In this document: piece after piece, positions 35,418 to 42,626 of the stretch
How positions within the stretch are numbered: position 1 is the first letter of the stretch
How the letters are laid out: each line of letters begins with the position of its first letter
Assembly (NCBI RefSeq): GCF_016907835.1
Contig: NZ_JAFBCT010000001.1
Coordinates: 2,852,001 to 2,916,000, forward strand
DNA length: 64,000 bases
Direction of reading: 5' to 3'
Source of the DNA: Agromyces cerinus
GTDB taxonomy: Bacteria > Actinomycetota > Actinomycetes > Actinomycetales > Microbacteriaceae
The notes under the pieces: model-generated
Told to the model about the DNA's origin: nothing
Database searches by the model: none
What the model saw: the letters and a program-made list of their open reading frames with translations, nothing else
Program-made: the position numbers and the translations under genes

Positions 35418-36083
35418 ATGCTGCAGGCGATAGGGCACATCCTTCCGATCGCGTTGGCGGTCGCGCTCAGCTCGGTGCCGCTCATGGCGACGATCGTGAT
35501 CCTGCTCTCGCCGAAGCGCGGCTCGGCCTTGCCGTACCTCATCGGGTGGGTGCTCGGCATGGCGGCGCTGGTCTTCATCTGCACCGTCTCGACGCAGGCG
35601 GTGCCGACGCCGCGTTCCGCGCGCCAGCCCGACGTCGCGGTCGGCGTCGGCGAGATGATCGTCGGGGCCGGGCTCATCGTCATCGGGATCATCTCCTGGC
35701 GACGTGCCCGCAGGAATCCCGTCGAGGGCATGCCCGCCTGGCTCGGCAAGATGGAGTCGATCGGCCCCTGGAGCGCGTTCGGCCTCGGGGTGGCGCTGAA
35801 CATCCGCCCCAAGGAGATCCTGCTCGCGCTCGCAGCGGGTCTGGCTGTGCGCGGCGCGGGGCTCTCGGGCTCCGAGGCGGCGATCGTGATCCTCGTCTAC
35901 ACGCTCATCGGCGCATCGACCGTGGCGGTGCCGGTCATCGCGACGCTCATCGATGCGAAGGGCATGCAGCCGAGGCTCCTGAAGATGAAGGAGTGGCTCA
36001 CCCGCAACAACCGCGTCGTGACCTCGCTCATCCTGCTGATGGTCGGCGTGTTCATCATCGGCAGCGGACTCGCGCGGTTGTGA
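35418..36083 (+). CDS. GAP (Sap, sulfolipid-1-addressing) family membrane protein
   Basis: The 221-aa membrane protein has six hydrophobic segments. It starts HILPIALAVALSSVPLMATI and has LSPKRGSALPYLIGWVLGMA, ALNIRPKEILLALAAGLAV, and VVTSLILLMVGVFIIGSGL at the C-terminus. These match the GAP/Sap family linked in mycobacteria to lipid export. The ATG at 35418 is preceded by GGGGG at about 10 nt. The actual cargo here is unknown. Confidence 0.8.
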   Translation: MLQAIGHILPIALAVALSSVPLMATIVILLSPKRGSALPYLIGWVLGMAALVFICTVSTQAVPTPRSARQPDVAVGVGEMIVGAGLIVIGIISWRRARRNPVEGMPAWLGKMESIGPWSAFGLGVALNIRPKEILLALAAGLAVRGAGLSGSEAAIVILVYTLIGASTVAVPVIATLIDAKGMQPRLLKMKEWLTRNNRVVTSLILLMVGVFIIGSGLARL

Positions 36084-36179
36084 GCGTCAGTTTCGGTTCC
36101 ATCGCATCGATCGCATCGAACCGCGATTGTCGGGCGCGGGCCGGCGTCGATGCAGAGGCTTGATGTCGAAGGGAGCCCC

Positions 36180-37046
36180 GTGATCGCAGTACTCAACCGT
36201 CTCGTCGAATACGTCGAGCACCACCTCACCGAGGAGATCGACATCGCCGGCTTGGCGAGCAGTCTCGGCACGACGGAGTACCACCTCCGGCGGATGTTCT
36301 CGTCGCTGGCCGGCATGCCGTTGTCCGAATACGTCCGGCGACGCCGCATGGCCGTCGCCGCGGCCGACGTGCTCGGCGGCGGCGATCTGCTCGGAATCGC
36401 GGTGCGGTTCGGCTACGGCTCCACCGAGGCGTTCAGCCGAGCCTTTCGATCGGTGCACGGCGTCAGCCCCGCTGACGTGCGACGCAACGGCGGCCCCCTT
36501 CGCACGCAACCGCAGCTCAGGTTCCGCCTGACCGTAGAAGGGAACACCCCGATGGACACCCGCATCTCCGACCGACCGGCCTTCCGACTCGTCGGCCACT
36601 CCGCCCGTGTGCCGCTCATCCACGAGGGCGCCAATCCTCATATTCAGGCATTCATCGCCTCACTGCCGCCAGCTGAGCACGTTCGCCTCAAGGGGTTGAG
36701 CGACACCGAGCCCGCGGGACTCCTCCAGGTGAGCGCCGACGTCGACCCCGACTATTCGGAGGGGAGCGAACTGACCTACCTGCACGGCGTCGCCGTCGGC
36801 GAGTCGTCTGCGGTGCCGGAGGACCTCGACACGATCGAGGTTCCGGCCGGCACCTGGGCGGTGTTCCGCACCGAGGGCCCGTACCCTGCTGCGCTGCAGT
36901 CCACATGGGCGGCGACGGCCACCGACTGGTTCCCGTCGAACCCGTGGCGGTTGCGACCGGGCCCTTCGATCGTGGCGGTGCTCGAACGCGCAGACGACTT
37001 CAGCACGGCGACCTGCGAGTTGTGGCTGCCGGTGGAGCGCGCCTAG
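36180..37046 (+). CDS. AraC-family regulator with GyrI-like effector domain
   Basis: The 288-aa protein is Rob/SoxS-like. An N-terminal double HTH has IDIAGLASSLGTTEYHLRRM in the first motif and LGIAVRFGYGSTEAFSRAF in the second. A C-terminal GyrI/BmrR-type small-molecule domain follows from about residue 120 (RLVGHSARVPL ... WAVFRTEGPYP). The GTG at 36180 has AAGGGAG 5 nt upstream and is preferred over an ATG at 36150 without a site. It may control efflux or detoxification genes. The target is unknown. Confidence 0.85.
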   Translation: MIAVLNRLVEYVEHHLTEEIDIAGLASSLGTTEYHLRRMFSSLAGMPLSEYVRRRRMAVAAADVLGGGDLLGIAVRFGYGSTEAFSRAFRSVHGVSPADVRRNGGPLRTQPQLRFRLTVEGNTPMDTRISDRPAFRLVGHSARVPLIHEGANPHIQAFIASLPPAEHVRLKGLSDTEPAGLLQVSADVDPDYSEGSELTYLHGVAVGESSAVPEDLDTIEVPAGTWAVFRTEGPYPAALQSTWAATATDWFPSNPWRLRPGPSIVAVLERADDFSTATCELWLPVERA

Positions 37047-37162
37047 CCGACCGTGCATGCCTCTCGGCCGACCGCGTTCGTGGACGTGTTCCGGATCGGG
37101 GCTGAGGAACTGCCTTCGACGGGCGGGAGCGAAAGCCGGGCACCGGCTGGCATGCTGGTCGC

Positions 37163-37897
37163 ATGCCGCAGCCGAATGATCTCCTCGCCGTGCTCGTCGA
37201 CGCAGACAACGTGCCGCCCTCGAAGATCGGCGCGGTCCTGACGGAGGTCGCACGTTTCGGCACGGCCTCGGTCAAGCGTGTCTACGGCGACTGGACCAAG
37301 CCGAACCTGAGCAGCTGGAAGCAGGTCGCCAGCGAGCACGTGATCCAGCCGATGCAGCAGTTCGCCAACACGGTCGGCAAGAACGCGACCGACAGCGCGC
37401 TGATCATCGATGCCATGGACCTGCTCTACACGCGTCGGTTCCACGGCTTCTGCATCGTGTCATCCGACAGCGACTTCACCCGCCTCGCATCGCGCATTCG
37501 CGAAGAGGGTGTCACTGTCTACGGGTTCGGAGAGCGGAAGACGCCCGAAGCATTCCGCAACGCCTGCGATCAGTTCACCTACCTCGACGTGCTCGATGAG
37601 CCGGCAGCCGAGAGCACGCCGGCAGCGCTCCAGCCCGTTCCTTCCCCGAAGTTGCGCGGCGACACCAAGCTCGTTGCCGCGCTACGGGCGGGCGTCGCCA
37701 CCGCCTCCGGAGAGGACGGGTGGGCGAACCTCGGCGCGGTCGGCCAATTGATTCGGAAGCAGCAGCCGGACTTCGACTCGCGGAACTGGGGGTACGAGAA
37801 GCTCTCCGATCTGGTGCGAGCAACCGAACTCTTCGTCGTCGCAACCCGACCGGCAGGAGGACTGCACGTGCAGAACAAGAAGAAGAACGGCGACTGA
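37163..37897 (+). CDS. NYN-domain ribonuclease-like protein with OST-HTH/LOTUS domain
   Basis: The 244-aa protein has an N-terminal NYN (PIN-like) nuclease domain: LAVLVDADNVPPSKIG supplies the first acidic cluster, then NATDSALIIDAMDLLY and VSSDSDFTRLASRIREEG carry the others. The C-terminal part (about residues 165-235) resembles an OST-HTH/LOTUS module (AALRAGVATASGEDGWANLG, SRNWGYEKLSDLVRA). This LabA/Limkain-like architecture suggests RNA binding plus cleavage. It ends in a lysine-rich tail. No partner gene is obvious. Confidence 0.82.
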   Translation: MPQPNDLLAVLVDADNVPPSKIGAVLTEVARFGTASVKRVYGDWTKPNLSSWKQVASEHVIQPMQQFANTVGKNATDSALIIDAMDLLYTRRFHGFCIVSSDSDFTRLASRIREEGVTVYGFGERKTPEAFRNACDQFTYLDVLDEPAAESTPAALQPVPSPKLRGDTKLVAALRAGVATASGEDGWANLGAVGQLIRKQQPDFDSRNWGYEKLSDLVRATELFVVATRPAGGLHVQNKKKNGD

Positions 37898-37927
37898 AGG
37901 CGCCTACTCGACGACGGTGATCGCCGT

Positions 37928-37940
37928 CGCCACGGTGGCG
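37928..37940. terminator. Small hairpin between convergent NYN and S41 genes
   Basis: CGCCAC (37928-37933) and GTGGCG (37935-37940) pair around one base and can be extended by weaker pairs. It lies 31 bp after the NYN stop and on the far side of the S41 gene end. No T-run is present, so its terminator role is tentative. Confidence 0.35.
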
Positions 37941-37980
37941 ATGGTGGTGCCGTCGAGGAGACGATGATCGTGCTCGGCGC

Positions 37981-38016
37981 GACGGATCCGACGGATCCGA
38001 CGGATCCGACGGATCC
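37981..38016. repeat. Four perfect 9-bp tandem repeats
   Basis: GACGGATCC is repeated four times without mismatch between the NYN gene and the S41 peptidase gene. The third-base periodicity would allow in-frame expansion, but the array is intergenic. It marks the boundary of the composition shift that continues to 42.3 kb. Confidence 0.9.
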
Positions 38017-38027
38017 GCCGGTGAGGG

Positions 38028-39695
38028 TCAAGCGCTCGCCAAGAGACGAGCGCAGTAGTCGGTGAGGTCGCGGTTTCCGTCGAGCAGGTCCGTCTCCGTC
38101 ATGTCGTACTGGTCGTCGCCGAGGACGCCCACGTCCTCGATCGCGAGCCCGGAGCTGTACCCGGACCGGACCATGCGGCGGACCGAGATCGTGAACGTGA
38201 TGCCGTCAGGGATCGGGGGCAACGTGCGGCGGGCGGCGCGGTAGGCGTATCGGATGTCGTCGGTGTTCCAGACGTTCGCACCGCCGGCTCCGGTCGCGGC
38301 CCCGACGGAGACGATGGAGCCGATGCCGTGGTCGACGATGCCGGCGGCGAAGAGGTCGCCGCATGAGAACGTGTTCGCGTCGACGACGGCGATGACGGGA
38401 CCGCGGTAGGCGCGTTCGGTTTCGTTGCAGATGTCTGCGTCGGCGATGGGCAGGTGCTGTGAGAATTCTTCACCGAGTTGGAGGGCTGCGCGGGTCGACT
38501 CGGCCCAATCGGCGAGGTCGGCGCCGTTGCCGTCGGCGTCGGTGAGCTCGATCATCGCGGGTGTGGCGCGACATGCGAATCGGCTGGGTTCGACGTGTTC
38601 GTCGGTGAACAGCTTGAAGACGCGTTCGGCAGCGTCGATGACCCCGCCGGGGTTGGATCGGAGATCGATGATCAGGCCGGCATCCGGCATGTCGTGGAGC
38701 AGGTCGGCGATCTGGTTGATGAATCGGGTGGTGTGCTGGACGTCGAAGGTCCAGATGCGGAGGTAGCCGAACTCGCCGTGGGCCGTGCTGATCATGCGTG
38801 CCGAAAGGGCGTCGGAGAAGTCGGTCGGCAACCATCCGGCGTCTCTGGCGGCCGGACGGCCTTCGGCTTGATCCTTCTCCCAGAGCTCGGTGGCGAAGAG
38901 GAGCTTTCGGGCACGGCGGGCGGTTTCGCTGGTGAGGTTGATGGCACGGCGAGTACGGGTGTCGATGAGGTTGTCCGCGGTCGCGGCAGATGCGGGTTCC
39001 ACGGCTCGCCAGTGGAACCTGATGGTGCGGTCGGCCGTGTTCTCGTCATCCTCGGGGCGCCGGTAGCCGATGTCGACCCATCGTTCGTCGGGTGGCGGCA
39101 GGTAGGCGAGCGGGCGTTGAGTGAGTGTTTCGAGTGCGCGGGCGCGGGCGGCGTCGGGTCGTCCGCCGGTGAGGGTCTCGGCGTAGAGGTCCACGGCGCG
39201 GGCGAACGGGACGCCGTTCCAGGTCGTGACTCGCACGCGGGTGTGGAAGTCGCGGTCGGTGACCTCGTCGGTGGTCTTCGTGACGAGGTAGGTGGGGTTG
39301 TCGTAGGCGCCGAAGGGTTCGACGAGGAACGGCAGGGTCGCGACGAAGGTGTTGGTCTGCCCGTCGGCGCTGCCGACGAAGAGTTGGGTGTGCTGGTCTC
39401 GGAGTCGGTTGATGAGGCGGGTGAGTTCGCGGAGGAATCCTGCCGAGTCGAGGTACGGGATCTGCCGTCGGAGGGCGGTGAGCGCGCGGAGCGGGTCGAA
39501 TCCGTAGAGGGCCCGTTTCTGGCTGTAGTGGACGTAGACGTCGGTGAACAGGGTCGTCCAGAGGTCGATGAGGTCGTGTCGTTGGGTGACGGTGAGTTCG
39601 ACGGGTTGCCAGGTGGAGTCCACGCTGGGGGTGACGACGTCGTCGAGGGGGACGCCTTCACGGGATCGGCGCGCCGACTTCGTGAGCTTGGTCAT
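38028..39695 (-). CDS. S41-family peptidase-like protein lacking the Ser-Lys dyad lysine
   Basis: The 555-aa protein has no signal peptide. The S41 core is in the C-terminal half: GYLRIWTFD, LIIDLRSNPGG (the family's substrate-cleft motif), and the nucleophile region VVDANTFSCGDLFAAG. After that serine there is no lysine up to the C-terminus. The CtpA-type Ser-Lys dyad is therefore impossible, and a tricorn-like mechanism or loss of activity must be considered. No clear PDZ domain was seen. The ATG at 39695 overlaps the amidohydrolase stop (ATGA). Codon use is less GC-biased than in most neighbours. Confidence 0.8.
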   Translation of the reverse strand: MTKLTKSARRSREGVPLDDVVTPSVDSTWQPVELTVTQRHDLIDLWTTLFTDVYVHYSQKRALYGFDPLRALTALRRQIPYLDSAGFLRELTRLINRLRDQHTQLFVGSADGQTNTFVATLPFLVEPFGAYDNPTYLVTKTTDEVTDRDFHTRVRVTTWNGVPFARAVDLYAETLTGGRPDAARARALETLTQRPLAYLPPPDERWVDIGYRRPEDDENTADRTIRFHWRAVEPASAATADNLIDTRTRRAINLTSETARRARKLLFATELWEKDQAEGRPAARDAGWLPTDFSDALSARMISTAHGEFGYLRIWTFDVQHTTRFINQIADLLHDMPDAGLIIDLRSNPGGVIDAAERVFKLFTDEHVEPSRFACRATPAMIELTDADGNGADLADWAESTRAALQLGEEFSQHLPIADADICNETERAYRGPVIAVVDANTFSCGDLFAAGIVDHGIGSIVSVGAATGAGGANVWNTDDIRYAYRAARRTLPPIPDGITFTISVRRMVRSGYSSGLAIEDVGVLGDDQYDMTETDLLDGNRDLTDYCARLLASA

Positions 39696-41224
39696 GGCAG
39701 GAACCGTCCTCTGAGGGGCGCGAGCACGCCGTTCTGGATGGGCGACTGATCGAGGAGGTCGAAAAAGGCGGCATCGTGTTCGATCGAGGGCACGGCGGGG
39801 ATCTTGACGGTGGCGGGGTTCTTGGGAGGTCCGGCCCTGCCTGAACGTCGCGTATCGGGCATGTCGAGGAACAGTTCGAGCGCCACGTCGTCGGCGAATC
39901 TGGGTCCGGTCGCGGCGCGAGCCTGGGCGTTGGCGATCGCTGCCTGCGGGTCGGCTTGCACGGCGTCGAGCGTGTCGGTGATGGCCTTCCACGACCATGC
40001 CTTCTCGGGTCTTGCCGGGTCGGGCACGGCGATGCGTCGACGACGCCCCCCGATGGTCGTCGAGAAGGTCGCGGTGGCCCCTGCATCCTTCATGAGGTCG
40101 TGGTCGCCGTAACGCGGTACGCCGTTGATGATGACGAGGGCGATGTCCGGTTCTCGCGCGGCGACGATGCGGCTCCAGTCGTCACCGGGGCCGCGGCCTC
40201 GGATGATGACGACGTCCGCGAATCCGTCCTCCACGAGCCGGCCGACGGGTCGGTTCCAGCATCGTTCGAGGAGTGTGCCGGGGTTGCTGGTGACCATTTC
40301 GACGATGTCACCGTCGGTGACGGTGTATCCGAAGTGGTCTGCGGCGATTCGGGCGACTTTCATCTCGCCGAGGAGGTTCTTGGTTCCGGACGGACCCCAG
40401 TCGGATCCGAGGCAGACCTTGATCTCTCGGGCGCGGACGTCGTCGATGAGCGTGGTCTGCCCGTAGAGGACGAGGTTCGAGAGGGGCGACCAGACGACAC
40501 CGCCGGCGGCCTGGTCGTTCCATTTCGTCCAGTCCGCGGCGTCGACGGCGCAGCAGTGGATCCCGATGAGGGTGGGGAGCAAGCCGTCGGCTCGTTCGAG
40601 TTCGGTGTAATCCGCGAGGACGCGCGACCCGCGTTGTCCTTCGGAGCAGTGGTAGATGAAACCGGATCCGTCGCCCATGCGTCGCACGGCGATGGTGAGC
40701 GCCTCGCCCTTCTTCGTGCCGACGGACGTGTAGATGAGGTTGTCCACCCCGGTGCCGGCGTCTTCGCTGTCGATGTTGCGAACGACGGTCGGGTAGCCGC
40801 GGTTCGCGTTGGGCCACCCTTGCACGCTGGTGGCGCCACCGGCCATCGCGCGGACCTGGACGTACGCGAGCAGCGCCTCGGGGCAGGCCTTCGCGTAGAC
40901 CCAAGCAGGTTCGGTGATGGACTCCGTGTAGGTATCGGCGTCGGGCCAGTGCTTGTTGTGCAGCCAAGGCTCGTTGCGGCCCGGCTCCATCCACAGCGGC
41001 AACGCGTTGTACGCGAGGTGGTTGTGCATGTCGAGGAGGCCGGGGAGCACGAGCGCGTCGCCGACGTCGATCGTGCGTGCACGCGAGAATCCAGTGACGC
41101 GTTTGCGGCCGCGAGTGACGGCGACGATCCGATCGCCGTCGATCCATACCCGGCCTCGGGCCGGCTGCTCTGTTGCGCCGTTCGCCATGGTCGCGATACG
41201 GCCGGTGATGACGAGCTGGGCCAT
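39692..41224 (-). CDS. Amidohydrolase-family metal-dependent hydrolase
   Basis: The 510-aa enzyme has a beta-sandwich start (VITGRIATM), the HxH motif in LPGLLDMHNHLAYNALP, further candidate ligands in FIYHCSEG and IGIHCCAVDAAD, and the aspartate in VCLGSDWGPSGTKNLLGE. GYTVTDGDIVEMVTSNPG resembles the barrel-closing region of chlorohydrolase-like members. The ATG at 41224 has GGGGG 7 nt upstream. It is coupled to the S41-like gene downstream and preceded by a possible 19-aa ORF. It is not close to the amidohydrolase at 1.9 kb. The substrate is unknown. Confidence 0.82.
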   Translation of the reverse strand: MAQLVITGRIATMANGATEQPARGRVWIDGDRIVAVTRGRKRVTGFSRARTIDVGDALVLPGLLDMHNHLAYNALPLWMEPGRNEPWLHNKHWPDADTYTESITEPAWVYAKACPEALLAYVQVRAMAGGATSVQGWPNANRGYPTVVRNIDSEDAGTGVDNLIYTSVGTKKGEALTIAVRRMGDGSGFIYHCSEGQRGSRVLADYTELERADGLLPTLIGIHCCAVDAADWTKWNDQAAGGVVWSPLSNLVLYGQTTLIDDVRAREIKVCLGSDWGPSGTKNLLGEMKVARIAADHFGYTVTDGDIVEMVTSNPGTLLERCWNRPVGRLVEDGFADVVIIRGRGPGDDWSRIVAAREPDIALVIINGVPRYGDHDLMKDAGATATFSTTIGGRRRRIAVPDPARPEKAWSWKAITDTLDAVQADPQAAIANAQARAATGPRFADDVALELFLDMPDTRRSGRAGPPKNPATVKIPAVPSIEHDAAFFDLLDQSPIQNGVLAPLRGRFLP

Positions 41225-41246
41225 GATGCGTCCCCCGTTGGTCGGG

Positions 41247-41306
41247 TCAGCCGATGTGCGGCCAGTTCCTGGCCGCGGTCGTCACCGTCACGGTGATGGT
41301 TGCCAT
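41247..41306 (-). CDS. Possible 19-aa peptide ORF at head of amidohydrolase-S41 operon
   Basis: The ATG at 41306 has GGGGGG 6 nt upstream and encodes MATITVTVTTAARNWPHIG; an in-frame ATG at 41327 would give 26 aa. The stop is 22 nt before the amidohydrolase start. The peptide is Thr/Val-rich with an RNWPHIG end. It could be a precursor or leader peptide, or chance. No similarity search could be run. Confidence 0.35.
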   Translation of the reverse strand: MATITVTVTTAARNWPHIG

Positions 41307-41455
41307 GGGAAGCCCCCCGACCCTCATGGCTGCACTCGAAACGCTACTCGCGCCCGGAAACCCACGTTGCCTCCATTTCGGGGGACAGACGGATGGTTGC
41401 GGCGCACCCCTGCAATCCGCTGAACTGAGACCCTGGAGCACAGCGGGAGGCCGCG

Positions 41456-42238
41456 ATGATCACCGATCCCTTCGATACCGGACCAACGGGGACGTTCAGA
41501 ACCCTGTGCCGGAGGTATCCCGACGACACCGTCTTCAGAGCCGCCGACGGCTTTCGGTCACTGTGGGGGCCCATCTTCTACCGCGGACGCGCGAACGGAA
41601 GCGCACGCCTGCTCGTCATCGGCCAGGACCCCGCCCAGACGGAGGCGGTCACGCGTCGAATCCTGGCGGGCCAGGCCGGCCGCCGCGTGCAGGGCTTCGT
41701 CGAGAAACTGGGGTACACGAAGAGTTACCTGATGATCAACGCGTTCCTCTACGGCATCTTCAACCAGGACATGGCGCTGCCGCATCTGAACGATCCGGAC
41801 ATTCAGGCCTATCGCGACCAGTGGCTGGAGGCAGCCTTCGCACCGGGCAGGATCGAAGCCGTCGTCACGTTCGGCACGCCCGCCTTCAATGCATGGAAGG
41901 CGTTCACAGCGACGCCGGCCGGGCAGAACGTGACGGTCTTCCATCATCGGGCGCTGCACCCGACGGCCGACAAGCCTGGCGGCCCGATCACGCGGAAGGA
42001 ACTCCTCGACAACTGGAATGTCGCCCTGCAGGCGTTTCACGCCAACATTCAGCACCCTGACGTCACGAAGCCGCTCGTGCTCTACGGGAACGATTTCACG
42101 CCGGCGGAGCTCCCGGCGATTCCGAGCCGGGACCTGCCGATGGGCCTTCAGCCCTGGATGCGCAACACGGACTTCTGGGCGAAGCTGTCCCCCACGCCGG
42201 GCACCGAACGGGCCAACATCTCCATCGAGGTTCCATAG
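41456..42238 (+). CDS. Uracil-DNA glycosylase superfamily-like protein
   Basis: The 260-aa protein has the glycosylase-like motif 1 LLVIGQDPAQTEAVTRRILA (GQDP as in Ung), a hydrophobic beta strand with YLMINAFLYGIFNQD, and a late FHHRALHPTADKP (HPT in place of HPS). The spacing fits the superfamily fold, but identity to any one UDG family cannot be judged by eye. The ATG at 41456 has GGGAGG 5 nt upstream. It sits alone between the divergent amidohydrolase operon and the tRNA genes, in lower-GC DNA. It may act in base-excision repair or in an accessory defence function. Confidence 0.7.
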   Translation: MITDPFDTGPTGTFRTLCRRYPDDTVFRAADGFRSLWGPIFYRGRANGSARLLVIGQDPAQTEAVTRRILAGQAGRRVQGFVEKLGYTKSYLMINAFLYGIFNQDMALPHLNDPDIQAYRDQWLEAAFAPGRIEAVVTFGTPAFNAWKAFTATPAGQNVTVFHHRALHPTADKPGGPITRKELLDNWNVALQAFHANIQHPDVTKPLVLYGNDFTPAELPAIPSRDLPMGLQPWMRNTDFWAKLSPTPGTERANISIEVP

Positions 42239-42306
42239 GGGCGACCCAGCCCACCCGTCGCAGCGACGACGGCGAAGACATGTCAGCCGAACCAAGCGAA
42301 CCGAAC

Positions 42307-42319
42307 CCGCGATACGCGG
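42307..42319 (-). terminator. Weak hairpin downstream of tRNA-Met
   Basis: CCGCG and CGCGG pair around ATA, 14 nt past the 3' end of tRNA-Met in the direction of transcription. The stem is only 5 bp and there is no T-tract, so it is a weak candidate. Confidence 0.3.
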
Positions 42320-42332
42320 AGTCCTGATGTTG

Positions 42333-42406
42333 TAGCGAGGGCGGGACTCGAACCCGCGACACCACGATTATGAGCCGTGTGCTCTAACCACCTGAGCTAC
42401 CCCGCC
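42333..42406 (-). tRNA. tRNA-Met (CAT anticodon)
   Basis: The cloverleaf starts GGCGGGG and its acceptor pairs with CCTCGCT (two G-U pairs). The D-arm is GCTC...GAGC, the anticodon loop CTCATAA on a CACGG/TCGTG stem, and the T-arm GCGGG-TTCGAGT-CCCGC. The discriminator is A. CAT could also be tRNA-Ile2 (lysidine), but the GGCGGGGTAGCTCAG start fits elongator Met. It is the second of two tandem leftward tRNAs. Confidence 0.95.
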
Positions 42407-42454
42407 GGGTAGGCTTCCCCCGCCCAGCCGAGCGGCCGAACCGAAGAGAACCAG

Positions 42455-42526
<72 letters not shown>

Positions 42527-42626
42527 GCGTTGCCGCACTTGGCAACCGTACGAGGATATCACCTCTCGGCGGTACCTCCGAACCACCGCCGCAACCGGTC
42601 GGCAGCAGCAGCAGTGCCGCTGCCGG

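Noticed and set aside
36150..36180. ATG at 36150 as start of the AraC-type regulator
   Set aside because: No ribosome site; the GTG at 36180 has AAGGGAG at good distance and begins at the usual family N-terminus.
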